Positions 10,930 to 22,364 of a stretch of 64,000 nucleotides of DNA are shown in pieces; position 1 is the first letter of the stretch; every line of letters starts with the position of its first letter. A model generated the notes under the pieces. The model made no database searches. It was given only the letters and a program-made list of their open reading frames with translations, and was not told where the DNA came from. The position numbers and the translations under genes were made by a program. The stretch comes from Pyrus communis (lineage: Eukaryota; Streptophyta; Magnoliopsida; Rosales; Rosaceae): NCBI RefSeq assembly GCF_963583255.1, contig NC_084819.1, positions 3,975,501-4,039,500 of the forward strand. The letters run 5' to 3'.

Positions 10930-12040
10930 TACAAAACCTACGTGGCGCGCAGGCCAAGTAACTAATAAGCTAACTACGTCCTTTGGTCGAATGCGGGGCG
11001 TGCCAACTCGTCGGCCGAGCTTGGCCGAGGAGTAAAATTTGTTGATGTAGCTTTGAGCGCGTCGTTGACTTCTCTATCTTGCGATTGAGACCGAGGAAGG
11101 AACACTCTCGGTCTCTGGGTTCTACAGCCTGAAGACAAGGCTGCTAATTCTGCGGAGTTCACAAATCGTCGGAGCCCGATTCGGTCACTGTGATTATATT
11201 CGTAAGAGTATAAGCACGTCGAATCGAGACCAAACTATATGGGCACAGGTACTCAAACGTGATGTATGTCTTGATGGTGAACGTAGTTCAGCCGTCGGAA
11301 TGCCGAACCCTGAAACTTACTTGCGAGTATCCAATCATAAAACCACTCGGCGTCCAGTACGCCGAGTAATGCAATTCGTAACACCTAACTATGCCGAGAA
11401 GGCTAGTAAGGTGACCTCTGCCAACAAAGGTTTGAAAACCCTTCTCGACCGAGACTTAGATAGATAACCGGTCGACCTCGACGCAGTGCTGTTTATCCAA
11501 ACTGAAGGTGCTTCTCGGTCGGCTGATTCTACGGCAGCAGTGCTGTTTATCCAAACTGAAGGTGCTCGCCGGGTGCTTCCACAGTGCTGTTTGTCCAAAC
11601 TGAAGGTGTGTTGGCAGGAAAAGAAAGGGAAAAATCTCAAGGTGTTTGAGAGGTTTTGCGCAGGGCAATTGTATGCTGATTTGAAGGGGTTTTTCTGTTG
11701 CATGATTTCTTGTATTTATAGTACCCCATTCCTTGAAACCAATTCTGATTTGGATTGGGAGTCCTTGTCCCATTTCGATTCTAACTCGAACAAACCTACT
11801 CCCACTGGGATTCTGAATTTTCCTTCTTTTCGAGACTCCATTCCTTGCCGGTCGAGAATCCTGGTCGCACCAGGACTTTCTTCGACCTTTTCTATTCATC
11901 CGGACTACTTAGAATAGGATTTGGCCGATCCTGCCATCTGGCCTGGGATTTATTATTCGGCCCATAGTATTTGTCATCACCTTGGGCCGAGCACATCCTG
12001 CTGCTCGGCCCAACAATAGTATTTTGGGCCCAAACAGGTT
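10930..12040. mobile_element. GC-rich LTR-like repeat inserted in the LINE 3' end
   Basis: Base composition rises sharply here and GCCGAG/CTCGGC words recur (for example at about 11027, 11350, 11990 and 12004). It has a TATA-like TGTATTTATAGTACCCC at about 11710 and three copies of a 28-30-bp repeat at 11483-11512, 11537-11566 and 11581-11608 (core TGCTGTTTATCCAAACTGAA). No coding domain is visible. LINE 3'-untranslated-like sequence resumes after it, so it looks like an insertion, possibly a solo LTR. Exact ends and target duplication are unresolved (TAACTA occurs near both sides). Confidence 0.55.
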
Positions 12041-12185
12041 AACTAGTCAAACTTTCCTAATGTGTGCTTTAATTTTTCTTGGTAACAAATTTGTTTTGGT
12101 GTTTTCAATCTTGTTTTGCAGGCTTATTCATTTTAGCTTGTACTTTAAGGGACCGAGGTTTTATGTCCCGGGTATTCCTTTTCAC
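12041..12185 (+). mobile_element. Probable LINE 3' untranslated tail
   Basis: T-rich sequence with GGGACCGAGGTTTTATGTCCC, which resembles the GGGGCCGAGG...GTCCCGGGT text I know from plant L1 3' ends. It would be the continuation of the LINE after the GC-rich insertion. Confidence 0.45.
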
Positions 12186-12335
12186 TTGTTAGTGAGAGAG
12201 TTTAGGTTTAATTCGAATTTAATTCTCATCAAAAGAGAATTCGAATCAAATTATTATAGGTAGCTAATTATAAAACTTAACCCACTTTCCCACTCTTTAA
12301 TATAACTAATATTGTATGTGTTAAAAAAATATTAG
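12186..12335 (+). mobile_element. tRNA-derived SINE copy 1
   Basis: TTGTTAGTGAGAGAGTTTAGG, a diverged box-B region, AGAATTCGAATCAAATTATTATAGG and a terminal GTTAAAAAAA follow the same order as the copies at 27020 and 59528. It has an extra ATTCGAATTTAATTC segment that makes a local palindrome. Confidence 0.6.
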
Positions 12336-12794
12336 ATGTGAAGTCGCAATACTTGCATGTCTCATACATGTCTATGTATTGTCTTAGTCGAATAATATTG
12401 TCATATATAGAAGTGTGAACACTGTGGTTTGTGGGGAATCGGATACATGGACTCGGAGTGCATGCATGCAAAAGAAAATTTCTGGAGACAAAAAATGTAA
12501 GCATAATATTATTGTAAGATGCAAAGCAATCCATTTCAGTAAAAAGATTTAAAGCGTTAACCTCTAATTAATGTTTACAAACTGATAGCTAGCATTAAAG
12601 CCAGCAAAATCACGAAGAAGCTAATAAAAGAAGTTAAGAAAATTAAATAATATGTAGTCTTCTTAAGAATCTAGAGATGATTAATCAAAAAGGGAAATAA
12701 TAGTCTTGGTTTCTCTTTTCGGCCTCCCCCGCGCGCCATCGGTTCTGGCATACTGCTATGGTGGTTGTGGTGGTAGTGCCGTACATTTGTAATC
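12336..12794. other. Non-coding stretch and 3' flank of the ubiquitin-like gene
   Basis: AT-rich; the part from about 12660 on probably contains the 3' untranslated region of the minus-strand gene. No other feature seen. Confidence 0.5.
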
Positions 12795-13327
12795 TCATCC
12801 ACGACTGCCATTGGATGCTTCTTCTCCATAAGCATTATATTCATCATAACTAAACCAAGACTCCACATCCTCAGAACTGAAAATAAAAACCACAAAATAG
12901 TTATGAGCAAACACAAACCACGCACAAAACAAAATAAAAACAAACACAAAAACAAGAAAAATACTACTTACTCATGGCGGTCCTCGTCATTTTGGTCAAG
13001 ACTGAAGTTGGTTTGTGATGACGATGCAGGCCAACTGTGTGTTTGCAGTTCAATAGGGCTTCTTTTGGCGATTAATTGTTTGTAGTGAGCATGGTCGAGA
13101 GTGTACTGAACGGTTGAGTTTGAACTGATACCATAGAATTTAAGGTCGCGGTGATCTTCAAGTGGTTTTCCATTGAAAATTAGATTTAGGTGGTCAGTGG
13201 ATGTAAGGTCGGGTATAATTTGGCCTTTCTGAATCGTGGTTTTGATGTCAAGCACATTGTCATAGCGGGACGCTGTTAAACTGAAGTAGACGGAGGAGGG
13301 TGCACTGCTAAAATATAAAAGCAACAT
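12795..13327 (-). CDS. Small ubiquitin-like domain protein, two exons
   Basis: Exon 1 is 13327-12972 and exon 2 is 12876-12795, joined over an 95-bp intron with GTAAGT donor and TTTCAG acceptor; the join keeps frame and gives 145 residues. Residues about 11-76 fit a ubiquitin-like beta-grasp fold: a DIKTTIQ helix like ubiquitin's VKAKIQ, LIFNGKPLEDHRDLKFYGI like ubiquitin's LIFAGKQLEDGRTLSDYNI, and a final STVQYTL strand. There is no C-terminal diglycine; an acidic Asp/Glu/Ser-rich tail follows, so it is not a conjugated modifier as it stands. An upstream TATA box and the absence of an earlier in-frame ATG support this start, although the TTTTATATTTTAG just inside could be an acceptor of an unseen first exon. 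Substrates and partners are unknown. Confidence 0.72.
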
Positions 13328-13478
13328 TGTGAAATCAATAAACCCTTAATTCACAAATACTTAGATGGAAGCACGAAATTTGAATAATCTAGAGTGGTAG
13401 AAATATAGAACAATGTTGCAGGCTCTTTGAATAATTTTGTTTGTTGTTCTATAAACCTAGAAGGCACTATAGGATTTG

Positions 13479-13488
13479 TTTATATAGA
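13479..13488 (-). promoter_or_regulatory. TATA box of the ubiquitin-like gene
   Basis: CTATATAAAC on the minus strand, about 155 bp upstream of the ATG; it gives a leader of roughly 120 nt. Confidence 0.6.
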
Positions 13489-13709
13489 GCTCCTGGCCGA
13501 GTACTTTCCTTGTTGACCAAGGGAAAACCCTTCCCTTCTTGTTCAATTATTTCCTAAGCAGTAAAGGACGTGAATTGCTCAATAAGAGTTTTACTTCCCC
13601 CAAAAAAGAAGAACAAAAAAAGAAAGTTCGACATACCTTTTTTCTGGAGCCAATGACTATCCATAACACCAAAGAGATGAGTTCGAGAAATTATTTTGAG
13701 GTAGATTTA

Positions 13710-13915
13710 GGAAAGGATCCTCTCCGGATCCCTTTCACCAAGTCCACTCATCCGGACCATTGAAATTTATCCAACGACTACATATAGGGGGCCTCTTTAC
13801 ATATAGGGGGCCTCTTTAAAATTATAATAATTTTAACCGTTTAATTAAATTTCAATAGCCCAGATGAGTGGACTTGGTGGACTTGGTGGAAGGAATCCGA
13901 AGAAGATTCCTTTCC
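13710..13915. mobile_element. Mutator-type MITE with 9-bp target-site duplication
   Basis: GTAGATTTA flanks both sides (13701-13709 and 13916-13924). Inverted ends of about 45 bp start GGAAAGGATCCTCTCCGGAT and match the reverse complement of the right end, sharing CACCAAGTCCACTCATC. ACTTGGTGG is duplicated in the right arm, and a 21-bp unit containing ATATAGGGGGCCTCTTTA is repeated inside. Length 206 bp, non-coding. Confidence 0.92.
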
Positions 13916-14062
13916 GTAGATTTAATTAGGCGTTTAACATTATTTTTACTTTAAGATTTAGGTTTTCTTGTCCTTGTGGGCTAAGGAGTGTTATGACTTA
14001 TTTTATAGTATTACTTCTTCGTACGTTTATGAATACCTCCTTGTGGAGAAGATTAATAACTT

Positions 14063-14281
14063 GTTTGGATGTGCTTTTAAAATGACTGAAAACGCTTTTG
14101 GAGAAAATATTTTTGGGTTCTAGATGCACTTGAAGTGCTTTCTACAAGAAGCACCAATTATGTTCTTCTTTCAGGAAGCACTTGAAGTGTTTTTTCAAGA
14201 TTTACTGCATTTTTACTAAGGATTGTTTCTAAAAATATTTTCACCAAAAATGTTTTCAATCATTTAAAAGCACATCCAAAC
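14063..14281. mobile_element. MITE with GTTTGGATGTGCTTTTAAA ends
   Basis: Inverted repeats GTTTGGATGTGCTTTTAAA...CTGAAAACGCTTTTGG and CCAAAAATGTTTTCAATCA...CACATCCAAAC close a 219-bp element. A second inner pair (GCACTTGAAGTGCTTTCT / GGAAGCACTTGAAGTG) adds hairpin potential. No clear target duplication. Confidence 0.8.
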
Positions 14282-14857
14282 GAGCTTTAAAACATTCTGA
14301 AGTTTGTGAGATTAATAGAGAATTTTAAATTTATCCTAAACCATTTAGAGGTATTGAATGCAAAATTTGAATACCTACGTAGGAACTTGATCTTATTGGA
14401 TGTACGTTTGGATCTTCATTAATTGATTTTGATGAAGCCCTAGCAGGGGCAGAGGAATTTTTAGTTGTGACGGGAATATGGATGGTACACCATGTGTTTT
14501 TATGCAACTGATAGAAAATTTTAATTTTTAAGTTATTAACCTTTTAACACAATTAGAGAGATAAAAGGAAAACAGTTCCATGCTCCGATGAGGGAGGAAC
14601 AAAATTAAAGAAAGGGACTGTGACGTATCGATTAGTTGAATGAATGGGATTCAATTCAAGGACTTGATTGGATGAACTAATGCGTTATATATATGCTGTG
14701 ACACAACACAAATAATGAACACTTTGCCTCGATGTCATGATTTTATTTCAATGGACATGACTATCTTAGTGTAAATATATATTAAATGATGAGTTCAAAA
14801 CGAATTTATTCTTCCACACTTACTATAAAAATACCGGCGAATTAAAAAGGCATGACC
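14282..14857. other. Non-coding stretch
   Basis: AT-rich, no gene or repeat recognised. Confidence 0.5.
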
Positions 14858-14865
14858 CTCTTAGG

Positions 14866-15997
14866 TAGGGCTGGAAAAAATTCCCGAAAATCCCAAACCA
14901 AACCGAAAAAATCCCAAACCCAAACCGAAAAATCCCAAACCGAAACTATCCCAAACTTTGGTAATCCCATACCGAAAAATACCGAAATATTCGGTATGGA
15001 ATTGGTTTCCAGATTTCTTTTCTTCGGTATTCCCGAAGTCCCGAAATCTTCTCTTGTTTTTGGTTCCTACTTTCCAGCGCTACATCTGCAAAGAACAATG
15101 AAAAAATAAAATAAAAAGCAGAGCCTTTCGGTTCCACTAGCAAAGGAACAAAAATAAAATAATATGGAAGAGGCATGTGATGGTGATGCCTTGTCGGTTT
15201 GGGATAAAAGCACAAAGCTTTTTTGGAAACTAAAAGCACAAAGCTTTTGTTTTGGTTTTGAATCTTGATTCTTGAGGCAGATGAGAGAAGCAGTCTTCGT
15301 GTTGGGAAGCAGAGATAGGAAGAAGCTCTCTCGTCTCTAGCCTCGACCCATTTCTCTCTCTATCCTCTCTGAAGCTCTCTCGTCTCTGGGTTATGAATCC
15401 TCAGCGCTGCGCATGCACGATTCATAACCCACAACAAATAATTCCATTTGATGATCACTGAAGCTCGAGAGAAAAAGATTGGATTTTTGCATGTGGGTTC
15501 TGAAGGATTTGTGCAGAAATGGCATAAGAACATGTGATTGTGAAGAGGAGTGGGTGTGGCCGTGTGGGGTTGGGAGCGAGGTGGACTCAAAGTCGCCACC
15601 GTGCTCGAAGAAAAAGATCGGATTTTTGCTTGTGGGTTCTAAAGGATTTGTGCAGAAATGGCATGAGAAGATGTGATTGTGGAGAGGAGTGGGTGTGGGG
15701 TTGGGAGCTAGGTGGATTCGGAGTCGTCGCCGTGGTCGTTGCTTTCTGAGAATGGTGGAGGTGGCGGAGGAGAACGGTATTAAGATCTCTCTCAGGAGGA
15801 GGCTTGTGAAGAAGCCACTGGAGATTGCTGGTGTTGGCTGCGTCCCGAACCGCACCAAAAAACATTCGGGAATACCGAAATTCGGGAAAGGCAAAATTTC
15901 GGATCGGTTTCGGTTGCTAAAATCTCATCCCGAACTTTTTCAGTTCGGTATTTGGTATATAGTTTTCGGTTCGGTATCCCATACCGAACCACCCCTA
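14866..15997. mobile_element. Non-autonomous hAT-like transposon with 8-bp target-site duplication
   Basis: CTCTTAGG flanks the element (14858-14865 and 15998-16005). The ends are TAGGGCTGG and the reverse complement of CCACCCCTA, matching the TAGGG-type short inverted repeat and 8-bp duplication of hAT elements. Subterminal zones are packed with CCGAAA/TTCGG words (about 14880-15030 and 15840-15985), as expected for transposase-binding arrays. The core holds a tandem duplication of about 125 bp (15473-15600 and 15610-15722). No transposase frame. Confidence 0.9.
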
Positions 15998-16098
15998 CTC
16001 TTAGGTCAATCTCCAATGCATCTAAAAATTGGAACTCAAAAGTATATGTCTAAATCTCTCTAATCCACCGGAGAGTAATTAACTCACACATAATTAAG

Positions 16099-16642
16099 GG
16101 TTATTTTTAGTCACGTCTTTGGAAGTCAAATTTAATCTTACTTTGCTTCATATAACTCAAAAGTCACATTTATTTCCTGAAACTCAAAGCTCGCGTCACG
16201 TTACCCTTGAAACTCGATTTTCATCTCATTTTGCCCCTTGAAACTTAAAAGTCGTTTCTATAAAACTCAAAATTTGCTTCACATTACCTTAGATATGTTA
16301 ATCTCTTATGTCGGTTAATGGGTGCACCAAGCTAATCAATTTCTTTTCTATTTTTTTTTTTTTTATCTCTTCATTTCTTGTAAACTAAATATTCTCTGAC
16401 TGTTGAATGTTAATGTATAATGAAGATTTATAATCAAATTTAGCACATGTGATATAGTCTTATTGGGTGTTGGACCTCACATGTTTCAGGAGACAACCAA
16501 TAAGTTTCAAGGAGAAGATAGAGCCTACAAGTCACAATGGAACGAATTTTGAGTTTCATGGGATAAAGTTGTGACTTTTGAGTTATATGGGGCAAAGTGA
16601 GATCAAAATAGAATTCCAAGGAGCGTAGCTAAAAGTAAACCT
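16099..16642. mobile_element. Mutator-type foldback element with 9-bp target-site duplication
   Basis: ATAATTAAG lies at 16090-16098 and 16643-16651. Long imperfect inverted arms of about 130 bp start GGTTATTTTTAGTCACG and share ATATAACTCAAAAGTCAC and TGAAACTCAAA with the reverse-complemented right end. Non-coding. Confidence 0.88.
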
Positions 16643-16651
16643 ATAATTAAG

Positions 16652-17567
16652 TTGACTAGGGTGAGATCCCAAATTCCCGACGAAAGTTCACTTGTTTATA
16701 AAGTTTTTGGGGTAGAATTTGCGGCAAATAAATGTTTGTAATTACTTCATCCGATTGATATAAATATAAGGCATTCAATTCATTTCTTCAAAATCTTTAC
16801 CCAATGATACTTTTCAATAAAATATGCTGGGACTCGATTTGCTAACTTCAATTTGGTAATTGGGTTCATATCTCTGTTTTTTTTTTTTTTTTTTTTTTTG
16901 TTAATACATCAATATTTTTACATTAAGGAAATGAAGATTTCAGTTAAGTCATACAATAGGTAATTTAACTAGGTTGCTACTTCTGTTGAAGATAAATTTT
17001 TTCTACCTGGCATGGCAAATCTTACTTTACAACCCAATTGCTACCTCCCTTGAGATGCTATTAGGTAATATCATTCCTCTTAGATTGGTCAAGTTGACCC
17101 TATCTCAGGTATGATATTTCACACCGATCCAATATTGGAACGATATGAATGTGATTGTAATTGTAATTTCCTCCAATACAATTTATCTAGAAAAAAGACA
17201 GGGTGGGGTGGGAATGTTAAGAGATAGTTAAAGGAAAATGTTAATTTTGGACTTCAATCCTAGGACTTTACCACAAAGGTTTAAATCCTAATTTTATTTT
17301 TTTTTTCATACAAGGGCTATCTTCCAATTATCTTATCACCATAAGGACCATTAATCCAATTTAGCCTTAGGGTAGAGATCCTTTCTGGAGCTCAAGGACC
17401 AAGAAATCTGAACCACTTAAGTTGAATCTAACGTCCTTATTAACTCATTCCACTAGCCCACTTGACACAAGTTAAGGGCTCTAATTTCTCTTTCACACAA
17501 ACCAAGGCCTCAAATTTCCTCGTCCTTAGGTTCCGAACAGCAAGGTTCGGAGAGGATCCAAAGAGCT
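16652..17567. other. Non-coding stretch
   Basis: No gene recognised. Contains a T run at 16879-16900 that may be the reverse-strand tail of a retroposon, and AT-rich sequence. Confidence 0.5.
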
Positions 17568-19050
17568 TTTCTTTTTTTTGGTTGACAACGGGGCAAAAGC
17601 CCGAAAGAAAAAGAAAGATTACATAGAATGTCAAGAGGCCACGAGACCCCAATTATATCTGCAATCAGCAACCAACGACAAGAAGGAGGCGATTGCTAAA
17701 AAAAGCTTGGACCCAATCTACATGACAAAACCCAAACGAGCTAAATTGTCAGCAACAAAATTCTTTTCATGATAAATATAATGAATTATACAAGACCAAG
17801 TTTGGTGCATAAGGGCATGACAATTCATTAATAAACTTCCCAAAGGGAGATTATCCACTTTAACATTTAAAATCAATTGTACTACAAGTGCACAATCAGA
17901 TTCCACCATAATTTTCTTAATTCCATTATTCCATGCAACTCGCAGCTTAATAAAAATACCCCAAACTTTAGCACAAAGAATCTCACTTCGACCAAGATTA
18001 GCACAAAAGCCAGAAACCCCATGCCCCCGACGAGTTTCTTAGGACACTGCCAGCACCAATGAAATTGGTCTCCCCTTGCAACACCCTTTAACATTAAGCT
18101 TTACCAAACTGTCAAGACGAGGTTCCCAATGAAAAAAAAGGCATGTGTTCGAAGGGGCTTTATGGAGGAAACCATCTTCGCCAGAAGCCAATCTTTTAAG
18201 TAGTAATAATAACATATTTGGGATCATTAGGGAGAGCAAATCCTAGTCAAAAACACTTTTGTTTCGCCAGTGCCACAAGAACCAAGAAGTGATGCAAAAA
18301 ATAGGTCTCCATTCCAAATTATCCAAGACTAATATTCTAGAAGAGAGATTATTTTGGAGCCAATTACTAGAACACGCATTAGTAAAAAATTGATCAAGAA
18401 CATGGAAACTTCTCCAAACCTTAACAACAGAGGAGCAATCTCTGAAGACATGAATAATTGATTCAAATCACCATCACATCTGCTGCATGAAGGATCCGTA
18501 GCCAACCCCATCTAACTTGTTTAGAATTTTATCCACAATTATTTTAGGAAAGAAATAGAGCAAACGTTTTGTATCCCAATTCCCACCATAGCAAAAATCG
18601 GCCATATAAGACTTAAGCATAGTTGGCAGCAGTCGTTGAAGAGAAAAGTTTTTTCCAACAACTGAGCACCATCAATGAAGCCTTTCCAAGTAACATTAGC
18701 GCCCTTCCACAGAGCAGTATTTATAAACAAATGTTTATTCTGTCCTACTAGATATTTATCACATATCTAATGCACCCAAAGTCCATCATCCTGTTGAATC
18801 ACCCTCCAAGAATTCTTAGCAAGCAAGGCAGAGTTCATACAACGCATATTCTCGAGGCCTAATCCACCCACTAATTTAGGCGAACAAACTTGTTTCCAGT
18901 TCACTTTCTGAATCTTTTATTTGGATTGAACGGATTACCACAAAAAAAAATTCCAGTTCACTTTCTGCCTTGCTAGTGAGAGTGTGTGAGCTTTCCAAGC
19001 AGCAAGTCGTTTTTGGGTCCGTTCTGCCAAGTCCTTGTAAGTCGTCATCG
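17568..19050 (-). pseudogene. Second L1-type LINE ORF2 relic, minus strand
   Basis: Read on the minus strand: TYKDLAERTQKRLAAWKAHTLSLA (end of RT) near 19045-18975, KVNWKQVCSPKLVGGLGLENMRCMNSALLAKNSWRV near 18905-18790, a zf-RVT stretch DPSCSRCDGDL near 18490, then RNase H with ESDCALVVQLI, ALMHQTWSC and YIYHEKNFVADNLARL near 17900-17730. Several frameshifts and stops. An A-rich tail on the minus strand (17568-17580) marks the 3' end. The part between RT and KVNWK is deleted (see findings). Confidence 0.85.
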
Positions 19051-19264
19051 TTTCTACTTCTCAAAACTTCAACTTTTCTTTGTTTTTTCCAGCCGTTCGA
19101 TTCTCTGAAGTCAATCCAGACCATCCAAATGATTGCCGGCCTAAGTTTACACATATTCTGGTAGGCAAAGAAGCAAAGCTCATCACTTTGCCTCCTTGTA
19201 CCTAATGATTGCCGACTTGCAGTTCAGAGCAAGCAAGGTGGGAACTTTCTGAACAAATAAAGTT

Positions 19265-19375
19265 TGAGAGAGAGAGAAACGCGAAGCTTTAGCTTTTGAA
19301 GAGAGAGATGAGAGGCTTTAGCTATTGAAGAGAGAGAGAGCTTTGGCTTTTGAAAAGGAGAGAGAGAAGCTTGTC
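19265..19375 (+). promoter_or_regulatory. GA-rich 5' leader
   Basis: Repeated GAGAGAGA runs separated by GCTTTGGCTTTTGAA-like repeats lie just upstream of the start. GA/CT-rich leaders are common in plant housekeeping genes; no TATA box is obvious. Confidence 0.4.
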
Positions 19376-19426
19376 GCGAAATGAAGGGCAGCAGCAGTAG
19401 TAAGAGTGGCGTTGTGGTGGTGGCCA

Positions 19427-22364
19427 ATGAGAGAAGGCCAAGTGGGGGGAATCCGAATCCAGAATCCGTTTACTTTGAAAGTGGGTCAAGTATTTACAGG
19501 CTTTGGCGTAGGCTGCGGTGTTGGTATCGGAGTTGGCCGCCCTATAAATCTAGGTACTCTCTCTCTCTCGGACACGTACAGCTTCTCTCTCAAAATCTAA
19601 TTTTATATGGAAGATGGACTTGGGGCGGCTCTTCAAACCCAAAAATGGTGAAACCCATCAGACACAAGTTGCTAAGAAACCATGTATTACTTCCCAATTT
19701 CTCTGCATTGCACTTGTTGATTGTTTTCAGAAGTTGGGTCTGTTTGGTTGCTGAGAAAATGTAGGAATTTCTGCGAAGTTGTCTTTATCAATGTGTAATC
19801 ACAAGTTGTTTTGAAATCTTCCCCTGGAAATTGACTTCACTTTATTTTGCTCTACAAATTCATTTTTGAACTTGGTTGCATTCAAAAAAAGGAGTTATTC
19901 CATCATTGTTAAACTACCAGGCTATTAGCATTTAGTATCTTGAAATATAGAAGCCGGTTTTTCGTTGTCATCCATTACAGTTGCTTCAGTTTCTAGTGGG
20001 ATTAATCAATAATGATTGCTTTGTTATGAAAACAACGGTGTTCTTAAATCTTAAGGAAGTTTTAGGTACTCTGCAGGGAAGTTGGTTTGGATTGGTGTTT
20101 ATGTGGTCCTCTGATACTTATCTGGTAGTGACTAGTTATAAGACTTCTTTAATTGTTGCCTAAGTAACAATGGAATGGTAAAGTTGCGTATGCTGAACCG
20201 GTAGGGAGAGACAGGTGATTGTGTTTAGAGGAATAAGAGTCCGTGTCCATGATCTGCTGGAAAACTTTATGTTGAGTTGTCTAATACTAGTTCTTTTTAA
20301 ACAAGATTCCCTTAGCCCTTAAAAAGGAAGCTGGCATATTATAAGGTTGTCCTGGACTTGCTAACCCTGTTTGAATTCAGGGAGGTGTATCCCCTCCAAA
20401 GTATTTTGGTAATTAAACAAAGACAAAAAAAAATATAGACTCACTGCCCTCTAGATTATTTAAGATCTCTGCAACTAATCATTGAAGGGCTGATATTGCT
20501 ACTGTTGGCTTTTACCATGTACCAGGTGCAGTACCAGCACTGAATCAAATCATGGGTGCTACAAGAGGTGCCACTGATGCATTATCTGGTGTTAGCAGGC
20601 ATGTAAACAACACTGTAAGTCAAATATATTCCTCTTTTCTTTTTTCAGTTCTCTGAGTATCTCTGTCGTTGCCATGTAAAGAGAAAGATCAAATGAGTCG
20701 TATACTTACAGACTTCCCCATTCTCTATCCCTGTTTCTCGTTTTCCAGTTGAGGAAGGTGGGAGCCAAGAACATTGAAGCAGGGATTGGATGTGGAGTTG
20801 GTATTGGCCATGGTTTTGGAGTTGGTATATCATTTCATGTGTTTCAATGATGTTCTGTAATATGTTCTGCTTCATGTTTTTCCATTTTCTGATGCACTAT
20901 TGTGGAGACTAATGTTTACACGTTCCTGGTGAAACCTATGGTTGTCAAGCAATTTGAGTTCATGGAATGCATTCTGATAGCTGGTGCTTGTGTCGCCTAA
21001 TTTCTATCAGAAAATTTTGTGGGCTATGTGTCGCCGAATTTCTATTTCAAAATTTTGTAATGTAAACAAATTTGCTCTTCATGTTTTAGTAGTACACTTT
21101 CATGAGCATTATGGCACGAAATTATATTTTTCTGGATGACAATGTTTGTTTTCAATAGCTGAATTATTGACTGCCGATTGCAGGCCTTGCTCCGAAGCCA
21201 GGAGTGTTGCAGCAAATTCAATTTCGTTTTGTAGTAAGTATTAGTTTCTCTTGTCAGGTGTTGTTGCCTTTTACAGGCTACTGATGCATAGAACTCTGTA
21301 TTCTCTAGCAAGGAATGACAAAGATGATGATGAAGTTTGGAATTTTTCCCAATATACCCATTGGTCAAGGTGCCCTCCCAAGTTCCTTGCAAAGTGCCAT
21401 GGGAACTTTAAATGACCGGAGCCAAAATAAAATGGGAAGTAACACGCAGTTGTCAACAAAACTAACAGACTACGCATCTCAAGGCTTGCCTGGATATGGA
21501 CGTAATGGTGCTGGTTCTCCAGTTGATACACCTTTTGGCAGTCGAATAGAAAATGTTCCCAGCAGTTTTCAGAATCCACTTCTGAAGGGAAAGGACAGTG
21601 AACAGAATGAAGGGGTATGTAACACATAGAACATGTTTATTCATAAGTTTGCTTACTTAGAAGATTATTTATGATTTTACAATCATCAGAGGTTTAATAC
21701 ATTTCTAACGACTTAAACTGCATACGTGCTAGTGTATGCAGTATAACAGTCACTAGTTGGGTTTAGTTCTAACAATAATCCCTAGAGCTGTGGTTTCTGT
21801 GAAAGTTTTACTTAATGACGATATAAGTGCTATTGTAATTACTTATCTGCCTAAGAGAATGTTCAAAAGTGTAGAACTGCATATGTGCATTTGACGGACA
21901 GTTCAACTGAACTCTCCAACGACCTATGTTCCCATGATTCATTACTCTCTCTCTCTCTCTCTCTCATGTTGGTGGTTGAGTGGTAGTTTTCGCACCTGAG
22001 CTGATCCCTCGTGTTCTAATGTTTATTGTGGTTAATCTAATTCTTGATTTTACCTGTGTAGGCTGGACGCGTGAGGTCGGAGAAAACAATCCTTCAAATG
22101 GTAATGTCTAGTATCGCTGTTTGTTACCGTTGCTTTTTATTTATTTATATAAATCAAAATGGCAAACTGAAATTGCCTATGCGTCAGATATTGAAACACC
22201 AGCAAGTCATTGAAGAGCTCGCGGAGGAGAACGAGAAGCTTCGCCAAGTACTAGTGGAAGACCTGAAAGTATCACCTAGCAAGCTGCAAGCAAGTTATTC
22301 AATTAAAAACACATCTCCGTGTACAGATTGTTTCAAGTGTCGAAGAAAACAAGGGAGAAAATAG
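19427..22364 (+). CDS. Glycine-rich plant protein of unknown function, seven exons
   Basis: Exons 19427-19553, 20526-20614, 20749-20824, 21184-21233, 21309-21614, 22062-22100 and 22188-22364, all with GT..AG borders and matching phases, give 287 residues. Exons 1-3 encode Gly-rich repeats (QVFTGFGVGCGVGIGVGRP, NIEAGIGCGVGIGHGFGVG) that could form a membrane-associated segment. Exon 4 encodes LAPKPGVLQQIQ, exon 5 a polar Ser/Gly/Asn-rich region after MTKMMMKFGI, and exon 7 a short coiled coil (QVIEELAEENEKLRQVLVEDL) with a basic Cys-containing end. I recognise it as a conserved plant family without a known role. The first ATG of the transcript is probably 19381 in another frame, so the N-terminus is uncertain (see findings). 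GA-rich leader at 19265-19375. Confidence 0.75.

Noticed and set aside
18910..18968. A 41-bp retroposon with A tail flanked by 17-bp target duplications
   Set aside because: The 17-bp unit and the inner sequence both translate as LINE protein on the minus strand, so a deletion junction with filler DNA explains it better.
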